Below, piece by piece: positions 22,079-31,140 of a DNA stretch of 64,000 nucleotides. The position numbers and the translations under genes were made by a program. The DNA comes from Cryoendolithus antarcticus (lineage: Eukaryota > Ascomycota > Dothideomycetes > Cladosporiales > Cladosporiaceae): NCBI GenBank assembly GCA_002077065.1, contig NAJO01000009.1, positions 62,001 to 126,000 on the forward strand, in the 5' to 3' direction. The notes under the pieces were generated by a model, which was given only the letters and a program-made list of their open reading frames with translations, did not search any database and was not told where the DNA came from. Each line of letters opens with the position of its first letter. The stretch's first letter is position 1.

Positions 22079-23347
22079 ATGCCATCCGCCATATCCGTGC
22101 CACCACTAGCATCAATCCCGGATCTCTCACACAAATTGCCCAAGCTAACTCCACGACGACGGCCACAACGAGAGGACCAAGACGCCAACCCAGCACCTGC
22201 AACTCCGGCTTTACCAAGCATACCTGATCTCCATACACACAGCAACTCGCGGCCTTCGCGACGAATACTTTCGGAACGTGATCATGAACTTTTTCAGATA
22301 TCGCCAACACACGACCTCATCGTCAGCTTCGTGTTCACGCTTTCCGACTCGATCCGCCAGGTGAAAGTCAGTGATGTTGCGAGGTTACCAGCTACCCAGG
22401 AGCCGATAGTAGTGACGCTCCTTGAAGTGCTGGACGAAGCAGATGCACTTGTCAAGGAGTGTCCTGCACTCGACACTGGCTCACGATTCGGCAATCCTGC
22501 GTTTCGGACGTTCCTCGAGGCAGTCGACCAGAAGCTGGCAGCATGGCACTCACGATTAGGCGTACCTGGTCCAGCTGTCGAAGAACTTTCGCCCTACATT
22601 GCGAACTCATTTGGTAATGGCTCACGTATTGACTATGGCTCTGGTCACGAATTGAACTTCGTTCTCTGGCTACTCTGCTTGCGCCAATTGGATGTTTTGC
22701 CTGTTTCTACCTTCCCTGCCCTCGCCCTCTTGGTCTTTCCTCGATATCTCACACTCATGCGCGATATACAAAGCACGTACTACCTTGAGCCGGCTGGCAG
22801 TCACGGTGTCTGGGGACTCGATGACTACCAGTTCTTACCCTTCCTCTTCGGCGCAAGCCAGCTCATAGATCATCCTCACATACGACCACTGAGCATTCAC
22901 AACCCGATGATCGTGGAGGAATGCGCGAAAGACTACATCTACCTTGACCAAATCGCATGGGTTAACGCCACGAAGACTGTTCAAGGTCTACGGTGGCATA
23001 GCCCAATGCTGGACGACATTAGCGCGGCGAAGTCATGGAGTAAAGTCGAAGCTGGCATGCGACGAATGTTCCTGAAGGAAGTGTTGGGGAAGCTCCCAGT
23101 GGCACAGCACTTCATGTTTGGGAGTCTGTTGCCGGCTGCTGAGGGGATGAGCGCTGATGCTGAGAAGGTTGTTGGTGAGGAGGATGTGGGTGAGGTAGAG
23201 GTTACGGTCGATGGGATGAAGCACAAGCACAGTGCGAACAGTTGGGGTGATTGCTGTGGGATCAAGGTGCCGTCTGCTGTGGGAGCGAGACTGGAAGCGA
23301 GGAAGCATGGCGAAGATCCGGGATTGAGGAGACTTCCATTCGATTAG
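22079..23347 (+). CDS. RRD1: PP2A phosphatase activator (PTPA), Rrd1 type
   Basis: This is a peptidyl-prolyl isomerase-like activator that remodels the active site of PP2A-type phosphatases. A single exon gives about 422 residues from the ATG at 22079 (MPSAISVPPLASIPDLSH); an in-frame Met at 22019 is the alternative, while the open frame further upstream runs next to the tRNA and is unlikely to be coding. After a Pro-rich head of about 70 residues, family motifs appear in order: SFVFTLSDSIR, GNPAFRTFLEAV, DYGSGHELNFVLWLLCL, SHGVWGLDDYQFLPFLFGAS and GLRWHSPMLDDIS, with WGDCCGIKVPSAVGA near the end. The SFVF.LS.S pattern near the start of the domain favours the Rrd1 rather than the Rrd2 subgroup (recalled, not searched). 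Intact. Confidence 0.9.
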   Translation: MPSAISVPPLASIPDLSHKLPKLTPRRRPQREDQDANPAPATPALPSIPDLHTHSNSRPSRRILSERDHELFQISPTHDLIVSFVFTLSDSIRQVKVSDVARLPATQEPIVVTLLEVLDEADALVKECPALDTGSRFGNPAFRTFLEAVDQKLAAWHSRLGVPGPAVEELSPYIANSFGNGSRIDYGSGHELNFVLWLLCLRQLDVLPVSTFPALALLVFPRYLTLMRDIQSTYYLEPAGSHGVWGLDDYQFLPFLFGASQLIDHPHIRPLSIHNPMIVEECAKDYIYLDQIAWVNATKTVQGLRWHSPMLDDISAAKSWSKVEAGMRRMFLKEVLGKLPVAQHFMFGSLLPAAEGMSADAEKVVGEEDVGEVEVTVDGMKHKHSANSWGDCCGIKVPSAVGARLEARKHGEDPGLRRLPFD

Positions 23348-23572
23348 ACGTAAAGGATGTCTTCTCGCCCTCCATCAACCACCTTTGTAGTCCGTGCACC
23401 ATGACGGAGTGAGCTTCGTAAAGTCTACTTTCACATGTCAATATAGTTGGTTTGGAACATCAACGTTGCAGAACTTATTAGTCGCCAGCTGTACATTGCA
23501 CTGCATAACATACACGTCGCGCTCGAACACATACAAGCCGTGTTCCCATCTCAACGAGGGATCATATACAAG

Positions 23573-24435
23573 ATGGATCCTCAAACGCACACCTCACTCA
23601 CCACCATCCTGTCACGCCTCGACCGCACCATCTCAGCCTCGACCTCCCAACATCTCACCTCATACGATCACGTGCGCATACGCAGCAATCTCGATCATGC
23701 GCGCACACTACTCCTGACGCTGGAGAAGCAGAGCTCAGGGATTCGCGTGGCATCACAGCGAAGTCAGGCACAGAAGGAGCTAGTAGGCTACCGGGAACAA
23801 GTCAAAGGGCTTGGAGAGACTCTGAAGAGCCTTGACGATGCGCAGGTAGACGATGGAGACTCCACAGACTCCGAGGATGACGCAGAAGACGATGTACGAG
23901 CGCGGGAGTACGCGCCCGCTCGATCAGACGCCAATGCTGGACTAGACGTCGGCGACAAACCGATGGACAACGCAGCTGCACAACTACACAACGAGCTACG
24001 AGCACGAAAGCCTCTCTCAGCAAACGACAACCGCTCGGCAGCCTCCAACTCTGCGCGAGAAACCCTCTTCCAAGGCCGAAGTCCTCAAGCCTCCACCTCT
24101 CAAGACCCCTCAAACACCGAAAGCCTGCTCTCCCATAACCGCACCGAGCAAGAAGCTCTAACAACTGGCCTCCTGTCACTAGCTAAAGCGTTGAAAGAGT
24201 CCTCACAGCAATTCGGCGCGAGCTTGAGTCAGAGAAGGACGTCCTCAAGCGCGCAGAAGGTGGGCTGGAGAAGAGTGGGCAAGGAATGGAAGCTGCGGAG
24301 CGAAAGATGGGCATGCTGAGGAAGATGAGCGAGGGTCAGGGATGGTATGGACGGATCAAGTTGTATGCTATGGTGGCCGGGCTGTGGATTGCAGCGTTCC
24401 TGTTGGTGTTCGCGATGCCTAAATTGAGATTTTGA
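23573..24435 (+). CDS. USE1: ER SNARE Use1 with an apparent single-base frameshift
   Basis: Use1 is the ER SNARE for retrograde Golgi-to-ER traffic. From the ATG at 23573 the frame encodes an N-terminal helical region, an acidic linker (DSTDSEDDAEDD) and the start of the SNARE helix (NRTEQEALTTGLLSLAKALK). At 24221-24224 the frame breaks: the original frame continues to an unrelated stop at 24319, while the -1 frame continues the family pattern (LESEKDVLKRAEGGLEKSGQ, then GWYGRIKLYAMVAGLW and a final membrane segment ending PKLRF) to the stop at 24433-24435. One base is missing near AGCTTGAG relative to the expected reading. No GT-AG intron of suitable phase fits here. Use1 is essential in yeast, so a sequencing or assembly error is the likeliest reading; a real lesion or recoding cannot be excluded. 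The gene converges on the coatomer epsilon gene. Confidence 0.85.
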
Positions 24436-24539
24436 CTGCCTGGTCTATCCTGCCCGTTCCTTTCTGGCAGATTTTCTGGTGTGCCTCCTGTGATCTCCCA
24501 ACGCCTTGCGCCTATCTTGTTCGCGTGTTCGTGATTCCC

Positions 24540-25467
24540 TCATGCCTCGAACTTGGGACTATACTTGCTCAACGCTTGTTGGAATGCCTCCCTCTTCGCG
24601 TCCAGATCTTCCAGCAGCTCTGTGTCCTTAGGCAAAGTCGTCTCTTTTCCTGTGATCGTGTCAAGCACATACTTGTCCACCAGCGCCGTCTCGTTCTCGG
24701 GCTCCAAAGCCAGTGCCTGTCCCAATGCTGACTCTGCCTCCTCAAACCTATGCAGGTGAAGCTCGGCCACAGCCTGCGCAATCAGACTCGCCGCCGAGAC
24801 CGTCGAAGTACCCTGGGCTAGCTCCTCAAATACGTAGAATGCTGCTTGATATGCGTCGCCGCCCTGCTCGTCTCGTCAGTATCCATATCTGCAGGGCTCT
24901 TCATTCAACGAGACCTACCGTCCTCATCCCGACCCACGCCTCACACAGATTCACTCCCAGGGCATCTTGTGCAAACGCTCTCGCACTCTGCGCCTCCTTC
25001 TTCGCCAAGTCTACGCGGTTCTGCGAGAGGTGGATCTGCACGATCAGAGCCACCGCATCCAGACTCCCCTCGTGCTTGGCGAGTAATTGCAGTGCTTGCT
25101 CCTGCTTGCCTGCTCTCGCCAAGACCGTACCAGCAAGGACCTGCACGTTCACGTTGCTGCCATGCTGTTCCGCTAAGCTCTCTGCGTGCGTCGCAGCATC
25201 GTCCTCGGAGCCATTGAGGTACAGTGCCAGTGATCTTACGGCCGCGAGATCCGGACTGCTTGAGGCTTTTGAGGCAGAGATGGTGGAGAGAACTTGAGAG
25301 GCTTGACCGAGGGCTAGTTGTGCGCGGTATTGAAGGACTTGGACAGCGAGGCGATTGGACTCTGAGAAGGAGGATGCTTCGTAGTCTGAGAGGACGAGGT
25401 TGTACTGCGCTTGAGTGAAAGCTGTATGAATGTTGACGAGCTCGCTGTCGGTGCTGAATGGATCCAT
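24540..25467 (-). CDS. SEC28: Coatomer epsilon subunit (Sec28)
   Basis: This is a subunit of the COPI coat that stabilises alpha-COP during Golgi-to-ER transport. Exons 24919-25467 and 24540-24863, separated by a 55-nt intron (GTAGGT donor, phase 0), give 290 residues, the usual family length. The protein is a string of TPR-like helical repeats: it starts MDPFSTDSELVNIHTAFTQA, has AQLALGQASQVLSTI in the first half, and HLHRFEEAESALGQALALEP plus DLDAKREAFQQALSKYSP in the second. The exon junction reads WVGMRT-GGDAYQAAFYVFEE. It is intact and convergent with use1, whose product also acts in retrograde Golgi-to-ER traffic. Confidence 0.93.
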
Positions 25468-25888
25468 GGTCGTTTGCTCAAGGTCTCAAGGTGCGCCAGG
25501 GCGGTAGACCAAAAGTCTGGAGTGGCAGTATGTACGTTGCTACGTTGACAGCTGTTGTGGTATGGCTTGGCACAAGGTTCACTTTCATATGTCAAGTCGC
25601 GCCTTCCACGCTCGTGACTTCTCAATCGCACATATGACTTTGGCAATCCAATAGGTGGCAAATCAGCAAGCTACCATGATGATTCTCGACAGCGCATTGA
25701 ATGCGAGCCCAGAACGAGCGCGACGTAGCGCTTACTACACGGTATATCAATCAACTTGAGCTGCTTCCACAACGCTTCTCAGTACCTCTCGAAATCTCCC
25801 TGTTCATTCGAGTCCTCGGTTCGAGTCCTCTCTCTCATTTTCTAATCTACAGTCTTCGCGCCTTCCAGCCATCCAGTGTCAGCCACAA
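25468..25888. other. Intergenic region upstream of coatomer epsilon
   Basis: This 0.4 kb divergent gap lies between the coatomer epsilon start and the orphan two-exon gene. It probably holds both promoters. No other feature is seen. Confidence 0.5.
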
Positions 25889-26564
25889 ATGCCTTGCACT
25901 GCTTCGACAGAGAAGCTCCCTAAGGATGGCAGTACTCACGGTCACGTCGCCGATCCTCTCGAATCTGAAGAGTCGCGCTCCGCCAGCCAGTCGACATCCT
26001 CGCGTCCGATATCTGCTACTAGACCAGACAGTAAGCCTCTGGCGGACCTGAGTGATATGTATAAGCCTCCGCCCGTATCGACGAAGAAGAGTAAAGGCGT
26101 CGAAGCCATGAAGCGTTCGTTGCATGATCCTGAGAGTCAGATAAGCAGGCGTGAAATGCTGGCTGAAATCTATGCCTCCGCCGGTATCGATCGAAAAGGG
26201 CATGTTGATCGACCGTCTTGAATGCGCTATGCAGGAGGCTCAGACTTAGTACCAAGTGCGTGAGATGAAGAATGCCCTACTTTTCTTCCACGACCGAAGT
26301 CCTGGCGTCCGCGAAGAACGGGCATACGAGTTAGATGTCTTCGACGAATTCCTCTGGATGAAGCTGAGCAAGGAGGACGCCACGCCTCTGGGACTCCGGG
26401 ACTTCGGAACCATCGACGAGTACTCAGTCGAGACCAAAAGCACTGCAGCCCGGCATAGCAATATCGGACGGCAACTCATGAGGGCAGATGGAGCACGTGC
26501 TGCTCTATCATACTGCGACAGCACGTCGCTACACGTTATGGTCGCGAGGTCTGTTTGGAGCTGA
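25889..26564 (+). CDS. Hypothetical two-exon gene
   Basis: I do not recognise this protein. Two adjacent frames, 25889-26203 and 26250-26564, join in phase through a 46-nt GT-AG intron (donor after GGGCAT, acceptor CTTAG) to give 209 residues. Exon 1 is Ser/Pro/Lys-rich and ends in a helix-prone segment (SQISRREMLAEIYASAGID). Exon 2 carries a charged region (RAYELDVFDEFLWMKLSKED). There is no signal peptide or membrane segment. The intron is short for this window, where introns are mostly 50-60 nt, and no family supports the join, so exon 1 alone (stop at 26221) is the alternative. Transcript data are absent. Confidence 0.45.
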
Positions 26565-26824
26565 GACCGGACGGTATCGTCAGACAGCAGAGGACAAGTG
26601 GCCTGCGGACATCGGGCGCACACGTATCCTGCACATGACCCACCTTCAGACATCATGCTATGCTTGTCCAGATTCCGCATCGAGACATACGAAATCTGTC
26701 AGCACACCTGTAATTCAACTCGCAACAAACTTGCGATTCGGACGAGACCTATCACCCTTAGTATTATAATCATTAAAACTACGCAACCTTCCATCGAATA
26801 ACCATCGATCGCAATGCGATCAAT

Positions 26825-26922
26825 TCCCCGATGGTCTAGTGGTCATGATTTCCGCTTGTCAAAGACGAGTTCTAGCTTGCTTACAAGCGCGGGAGACCAG
26901 GGTTCGATTCCCTGTCGAGGAG
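26825..26922 (+). tRNA. tRNA-Asp(GTC) with a 26-nt intron
   Basis: The 5' end TCCCCGA pairs with 3' TCGAGGA except for one C-A mismatch (position 4 with 69). The A box TGGTCTAGTGG and B box GGTTCGATTCC are present. The anticodon stem-loop reads TCCGC-TTGTCA, anticodon GTC at 26858-26860, interrupted after position 37 by a 26-nt intron (26862-26887), then C-GCGGG. A Pol III terminator TTTT follows at 26930-26933. The mismatch might slightly weaken the acceptor stem, but all promoter and cloverleaf elements are otherwise present, so it may be functional. Confidence 0.85.
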
Positions 26923-26929
26923 CTTTATC

Positions 26930-26933
26930 TTTT
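26930..26933 (+). terminator. Pol III terminator of tRNA-Asp
   Basis: A run of four T residues lies 8 nt after the tRNA 3' end and fits a minimal RNA polymerase III terminator. Confidence 0.6.
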
Positions 26934-27339
26934 GCGTTGTAATGGTGCATTGCTTTTGCTAGATCCTGCTGTATATGCTGTTGTTGAACATTTGAGGAAG
27001 GTGTGAAAGTGGAAGGAGCGACGCTGACAAGTGAAAGTGAGGTGAACTTTTTGCCAAGCCATCCCATGATATATTGCCTCAGCACGCGTAGCACATTCCA
27101 CTCGGCTCACGATGACACAGCGCAGGAGGTCACGGTGAGGGCGTGAATCTTGGAGATTACGAGACCATGGATGCGTAATAGTGCTGGAGCGATATTTGAA
27201 TGCTACCTCGAGAACCAAGAGATACTATCAACCTTCCACTTTTCCACTTTCACTTTCCATGCCCTATGCCCTATTTTGGTGTCCAGGACGCCGTGCGCTC
27301 GCTAATACAGCAAATTCGTGATCATCACTAACCCTGTCA
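26934..27339. other. Intergenic region
   Basis: About 0.4 kb lies between the tRNA-Asp gene and the stop of the Ser/Pro-rich gene. The minus-strand frame 26843-27094 is antisense to the tRNA and is not a gene. Nothing else is recognised. Confidence 0.5.
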
Positions 27340-28125
27340 TCACCGCTCCAGCCCTCCCCTGGCTTGCTCTTCGCTTCCCTCCTCTCCCGCATTCCGTGAT
27401 GCCTCGCTTTGCTGTGCCAGCGTCCTCGCCACCTCTCGCTTGTCAAAATACTCTAGTCCTTCCTCCAATTCCAGCTCAAACGGCGTTATTACCAAGCCGG
27501 GGCTCGCCAAAGGTGCCAGCCTCGGACTTAGCGGCTTCCTCTCTAGGCTTCCGCTCCGACTCGCGGCAGCTTGCACACTCCCTCGGTGGAACATGAGCAA
27601 CTGCTTCTGCGCATCCGAGTACATCCTCGAGTGGCTTCGTGGACTCATTGGCGCCGCTTGCTGTCCTTCACCGGGACCCAGATTACTTTGTTGATGTGTC
27701 GAAGGGAAGTTCGCTGGGTGGAATCTGGGTAGTGACGGCAGCTTGAGTGATCGCGTATCAGCTCTTCGTGTTGTGTTGCCTGTTGTTGCCGAGGGTACTC
27801 GGCTATGGATTGACCTTGGGGAGGATGCTCCCGGTTCGAACCGTGGCGCTGGCGTGAAGCCGGAGAGCGGCGAAGATGGTCTCATCCTGGGTGATGGAAG
27901 AGGCGAAGGGATCCGCGGTGTGCGACCTGGCGAGAGTGCGCGGGGCGAAGGTGAGGGTGGAATCTTGGCGGTCGTGTTTGGGAAGAATGGCCAGTGCCAA
28001 AGTAGATTTCCGTTGATGCTGAGGGCTGACTTCTGTTGTATGTTACACCTTTCGTATCGAGTATAGGCGAAGGGCCAGTGTAGTACTCGGTGTAGAGGGT
28101 CAGGCGTATTACGGAATTCGTACAC
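27340..28125 (-). CDS. Ser/Pro-rich conserved-looking protein, 5' end unresolved
   Basis: A long minus-strand frame ends at 27340. The visible protein is rich in SP and PSP motifs (for example PSPSPRALSPGRTPRIPSPL), probably disordered and phosphorylated. A short ordered-looking block follows (SRMYSDAQKQLLMFHRGSVQ), then a Pro-rich patch and an acidic helix (FELELEEGLEYFDKREVART). No in-frame ATG occurs before 27885. The open frame extends upstream past 28125 without an ATG (segment HWPFAYTRYERCNIQQKSAL), so one or more 5' exons must exist or translation starts at 27885 (about 181 residues). A GTAAGT motif at about 28314 could be the donor of an upstream or leader intron. I do not recognise the family. 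Confidence 0.5.
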   Translation of the reverse strand: MYEFRNTPDPLHRVLHWPFAYTRYERCNIQQKSALSINGNLLWHWPFFPNTTAKIPPSPSPRALSPGRTPRIPSPLPSPRMRPSSPLSGFTPAPRFEPGASSPRSIHSRVPSATTGNTTRRADTRSLKLPSLPRFHPANFPSTHQQSNLGPGEGQQAAPMSPRSHSRMYSDAQKQLLMFHRGSVQAAASRSGSLERKPLSPRLAPLASPGLVITPFELELEEGLEYFDKREVARTLAQQSEASRNAGEEGSEEQARGGLER

Positions 28126-29199
28126 CGCGATGCAATAGTGGAGTGCTGGTGGTACGACGTCTCCAGTAAATGTAGTGAAGTCGGCGTTGAGGATGTTTCA
28201 GAGCGGAGGTGACTGCCCAAACAATCCTCTTGCTAAGCGAGTACGAAATTCAAGCTGAAGTGCGCAGGCGCGAAGGAAGATCGTCGACAAATGGGAAAGT
28301 GGATTTTCACTTACAGCAGGTGGGAACAAATCAGAGTTGACGACACGCGCAGATCATCGCCCAAGAAGCAACCAAGCAGCTACGCCATGCATGCCACGCA
28401 CCACGCTCCGCTCGAGCCCGAGCCACGGATCGTAATCACCATGACCTCGCCTCCGATTTCCAGTGGTCATGTTGCGGTATCGGGAGGAACAGATTTTGTG
28501 CAAAGCCACTTTGGTTCACGCGATTAAAGATAAGGTAACGTTGTACGTCTACCGCAGAAATGCCATGACGAGCGACCCTGCATGCTATCACATTTCACTG
28601 CCGGGTGCCGGTGCTGACCAATGAAACGCCTGTGCCTGCGCCATTGAGCAAGCACTTGAGCAGGGTGCTAAGGTGGTGGGTGGTTTGATCCTCACGCAAT
28701 CATCAAGAGGAACATCCGACGCAGCGACGAGCCTAGCATTCTCAAGCGTACAATAATGTCAATTCCTCTTGCACCGCACCCGACTCCGCGGGTAAACTAT
28801 GGCGTCACGCAGCATCATTTCCAACGGCCGCCACGACCTTGAGCTTGTGGCGCTCACGTGGCCAGCAAAAAATGACGTTGAGCCACTGCCAACGCCGACT
28901 CCAGCGGAGCATCGACTGATCGCGCTGGCGCTGTCGGCTACCGCTGCCGAAAATACGGGAACGATTATCCCAGAGAGGCCCAAATGTCAATGTCAGTGAC
29001 GTGCCGCGAGTTTTGTGGTTTCTGTCTGGTCGGACTTTCGCGAACACTTCGCACCATGTACAATGTAAACGCCATGGGTGACTCCAATGTCTATGTCGAA
29101 CAGCTTCCTCACTGCGCGCACGACGCGAGGGAACACAGTGGTATAGCGGAAGTACAGAGCGCACTTTCATGACACGGCTCAGAGTCTGCGACGAACCTC
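28126..29199. other. Intergenic region, possibly with 5' exons of the Ser/Pro-rich gene
   Basis: This 1.1 kb contains the unresolved 5' part of the 27340-28125 gene and the 3' end of the Old Yellow Enzyme gene. Frames at 28759-29290 on both strands have no recognisable content. Confidence 0.4.
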
Positions 29200-30555
29200 C
29201 TACGCCTCGATCGGCTCTCCTCGCAAGCTCACGATCTCCACGTTCCCATAACCCACCATAGCCTGGTCCTCCGCGGCCTTCGTCCTCCATTCGCCCATAT
29301 CCTTCATGAAGCTCTTCACATTCGCCTCATCGCTCATGTCAACCGGCTTCTCGTTCTTGCCCAGCTGCGTGATATGCGCTCCAGCAATCGTTAGACTGAC
29401 CCCGAAGTCATCTCTGTCAACCGCCTGCTCTACCGCGCCAGTGACTTGGCCTGCCAAAATATCGCGGCATAGGAACGGCTCCTGACACAAGGGTCGCCCG
29501 AGTCCAATACCATCGACAATGCTGAGCGCCTTCACCATGGCGGGCACCGTTTTGAACCCGCCAGTGAGGTAGACTTTCGTCCTCGTCAGCGCGGGCGCAA
29601 TGAGCTCCGCAAAATCCAGGAAGAATGCTTCTCTTGCGCGGGTGCTGTCGCGCTTGTGAGTGAAGGCGAGAGACTCGTAGGTCCCACCACTTAGCTCGAC
29701 GAAGTCGAATTTGGACTTCTCGAGCAGTGCGCAGAGATCCCTTGCATCCTCAGTCGTGAAACCACCGTCTTGGAACTCCACGCTGTTCAGCTTGATCCCG
29801 AGAACGAAGTTCGACGTAGTTCTGGCTTGTATGGCAGCAGCAATCTCGGTGATCAGCCTCGCGCGGTTCTCGAGAGTGCCACCATACTGATCCGTTCGCA
29901 GGTTCGTGGTCGGGCTGAGGAACTGCGCGAGGAGGTACCCGTGTGCGCCATGCAGCTCTACACCATCAAAGCCAGCTTTCTCGAGGTACTCAGCTGCGTG
30001 CGCGCAGCCCTCGATGATCCTCGCGATGTCCGTTTTCGAAGCGGCTCGGGGCTTGGCGAAGGTGAGCCCGATGACGGTACCCGCCAGTTGCACGTCCGAA
30101 GCCGAGATGGGATGGGGCTGAATTCTGTCTTCGACCTGTCGTCCTGGATGAGAGACTTGCGCGACGAGTAGCCCGTCATTGCCCTCTTTGCCGACTCTGG
30201 CCATTTCCGTGAATGCCTCAAATCGTTTCCCTTCGAGGGGATCCTCAGGCGTGATGATCGGATTACCTCGTGCTTCAAGATGGTCATACTCGATCAGGAT
30301 GTTGCCAGTGAGGCTTAGTCCGATCTCGCCGCGTCCCCAGTGGCGATAGACGTCTTGTAGCGCTCTGCTTGGGATGCCTCGCGCAGGAAGGGATGTAGGC
30401 GACCAACTCGAGAGCCGCTCAGTCATTGCACCTTTCAGGAAACGATTTGGAGCTGTCCGAGTGGAGAATGGAAATGTGAGGGACTGGCCGAGGGGAGAGG
30501 CATCTGTCTGCGACGACGCATAGCGGGCAGAGGAGGGGTACATCGTGTCGGCCAT
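29200..30555 (-). CDS. Old Yellow Enzyme family NADH:flavin oxidoreductase
   Basis: This is an FMN-dependent ene-reductase-type TIM barrel, 451 residues in one exon. Motifs appear in order: [20 protein letters not shown] (N-terminal strand and FMN contact), [10 protein letters not shown] (the His-containing strand), [20 protein letters not shown] with [20 protein letters not shown] (the hallmark of the family), and [10 protein letters not shown] for FMN phosphate binding. Such enzymes reduce activated C=C bonds with NAD(P)H; some work in secondary metabolism, others in detoxification. The active-site pair His/Asn versus His/His is not settled by eye. The gene stands alone, and no partner genes are nearby. 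The length is normal and there are no defects. Confidence 0.92.
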   Translation of the reverse strand: MADTMYPSSARYASSQTDASPLGQSLTFPFSTRTAPNRFLKGAMTERLSSWSPTSLPARGIPSRALQDVYRHWGRGEIGLSLTGNILIEYDHLEARGNPIITPEDPLEGKRFEAFTEMARVGKEGNDGLLVAQVSHPGRQVEDRIQPHPISASDVQLAGTVIGLTFAKPRAASKTDIARIIEGCAHAAEYLEKAGFDGVELHGAHGYLLAQFLSPTTNLRTDQYGGTLENRARLITEIAAAIQARTTSNFVLGIKLNSVEFQDGGFTTEDARDLCALLEKSKFDFVELSGGTYESLAFTHKRDSTRAREAFFLDFAELIAPALTRTKVYLTGGFKTVPAMVKALSIVDGIGLGRPLCQEPFLCRDILAGQVTGAVEQAVDRDDFGVSLTIAGAHITQLGKNEKPVDMSDEANVKSFMKDMGEWRTKAAEDQAMVGYGNVEIVSLRGEPIEA

Positions 30556-31140
30556 GATCAGGGTGCTCTAGTTGGAAGCGCTGAGTAAGATGTCAAGCGG
30601 AAAGTGCAATCGGAGGAATGAATCTGTTTGCGGCGCTGTTACACAGTCAATTGTGGCCATTGGAAGCTCGACAGTATCTCTCGTGCTTTGAAATCAAATG
30701 ACGATGTACGGCAAGTCAAGTGGATCGAAGAGATATGCCAAGGAATCTCAATGGCAAACTTAGCCCACCGGATCTACTGATTGCGGTTGGTCAGGTCTCA
30801 AGTCGTTAGTGATATCATTCTGTGGTGCAGATCAATGGAATCGTTGGTCTCGTGGCTATCTGCTGCATTGCTATTACCAGACGTTCTGGCCGATCTTGAT
30901 CGCACCCGCACAAGAGGCCAAGGGCTAATCTTTCGACACAGCCATTGATCACGCATCAGACATCGCCCAGCGCAGTTCGCGTGGCATGGCACCTGTTGTC
31001 AACATAGAATGGGCCGCGGCAGACCAATAGCCGTTTGGGGTATGGTTGGAGGCGCCGTAGATTAGTAATCGTGCTGCTGGTCCGGCTATGCGCCTGCGCG
31101 TAAGTCCGAGTGTACACCCTGGCAGGCACCTTGGCAAGCC
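30556..31140. other. Intergenic region upstream of the Old Yellow Enzyme gene
   Basis: About 0.6 kb lies between the Old Yellow Enzyme start and the stop of the deaminase-like gene, both on the minus strand. No feature is recognised. Confidence 0.5.

Noticed and set aside
24100..24222. An intron to explain the use1 frame change
   Set aside because: The sequence on both sides is contiguous conserved protein, and the only GT-AG pairs are too short or in the wrong phase.
26843..27218. Minus-strand frames around 26.9 kb
   Set aside because: They run antisense through the tRNA-Asp gene; such tRNA-derived 'proteins' are a known annotation artefact.
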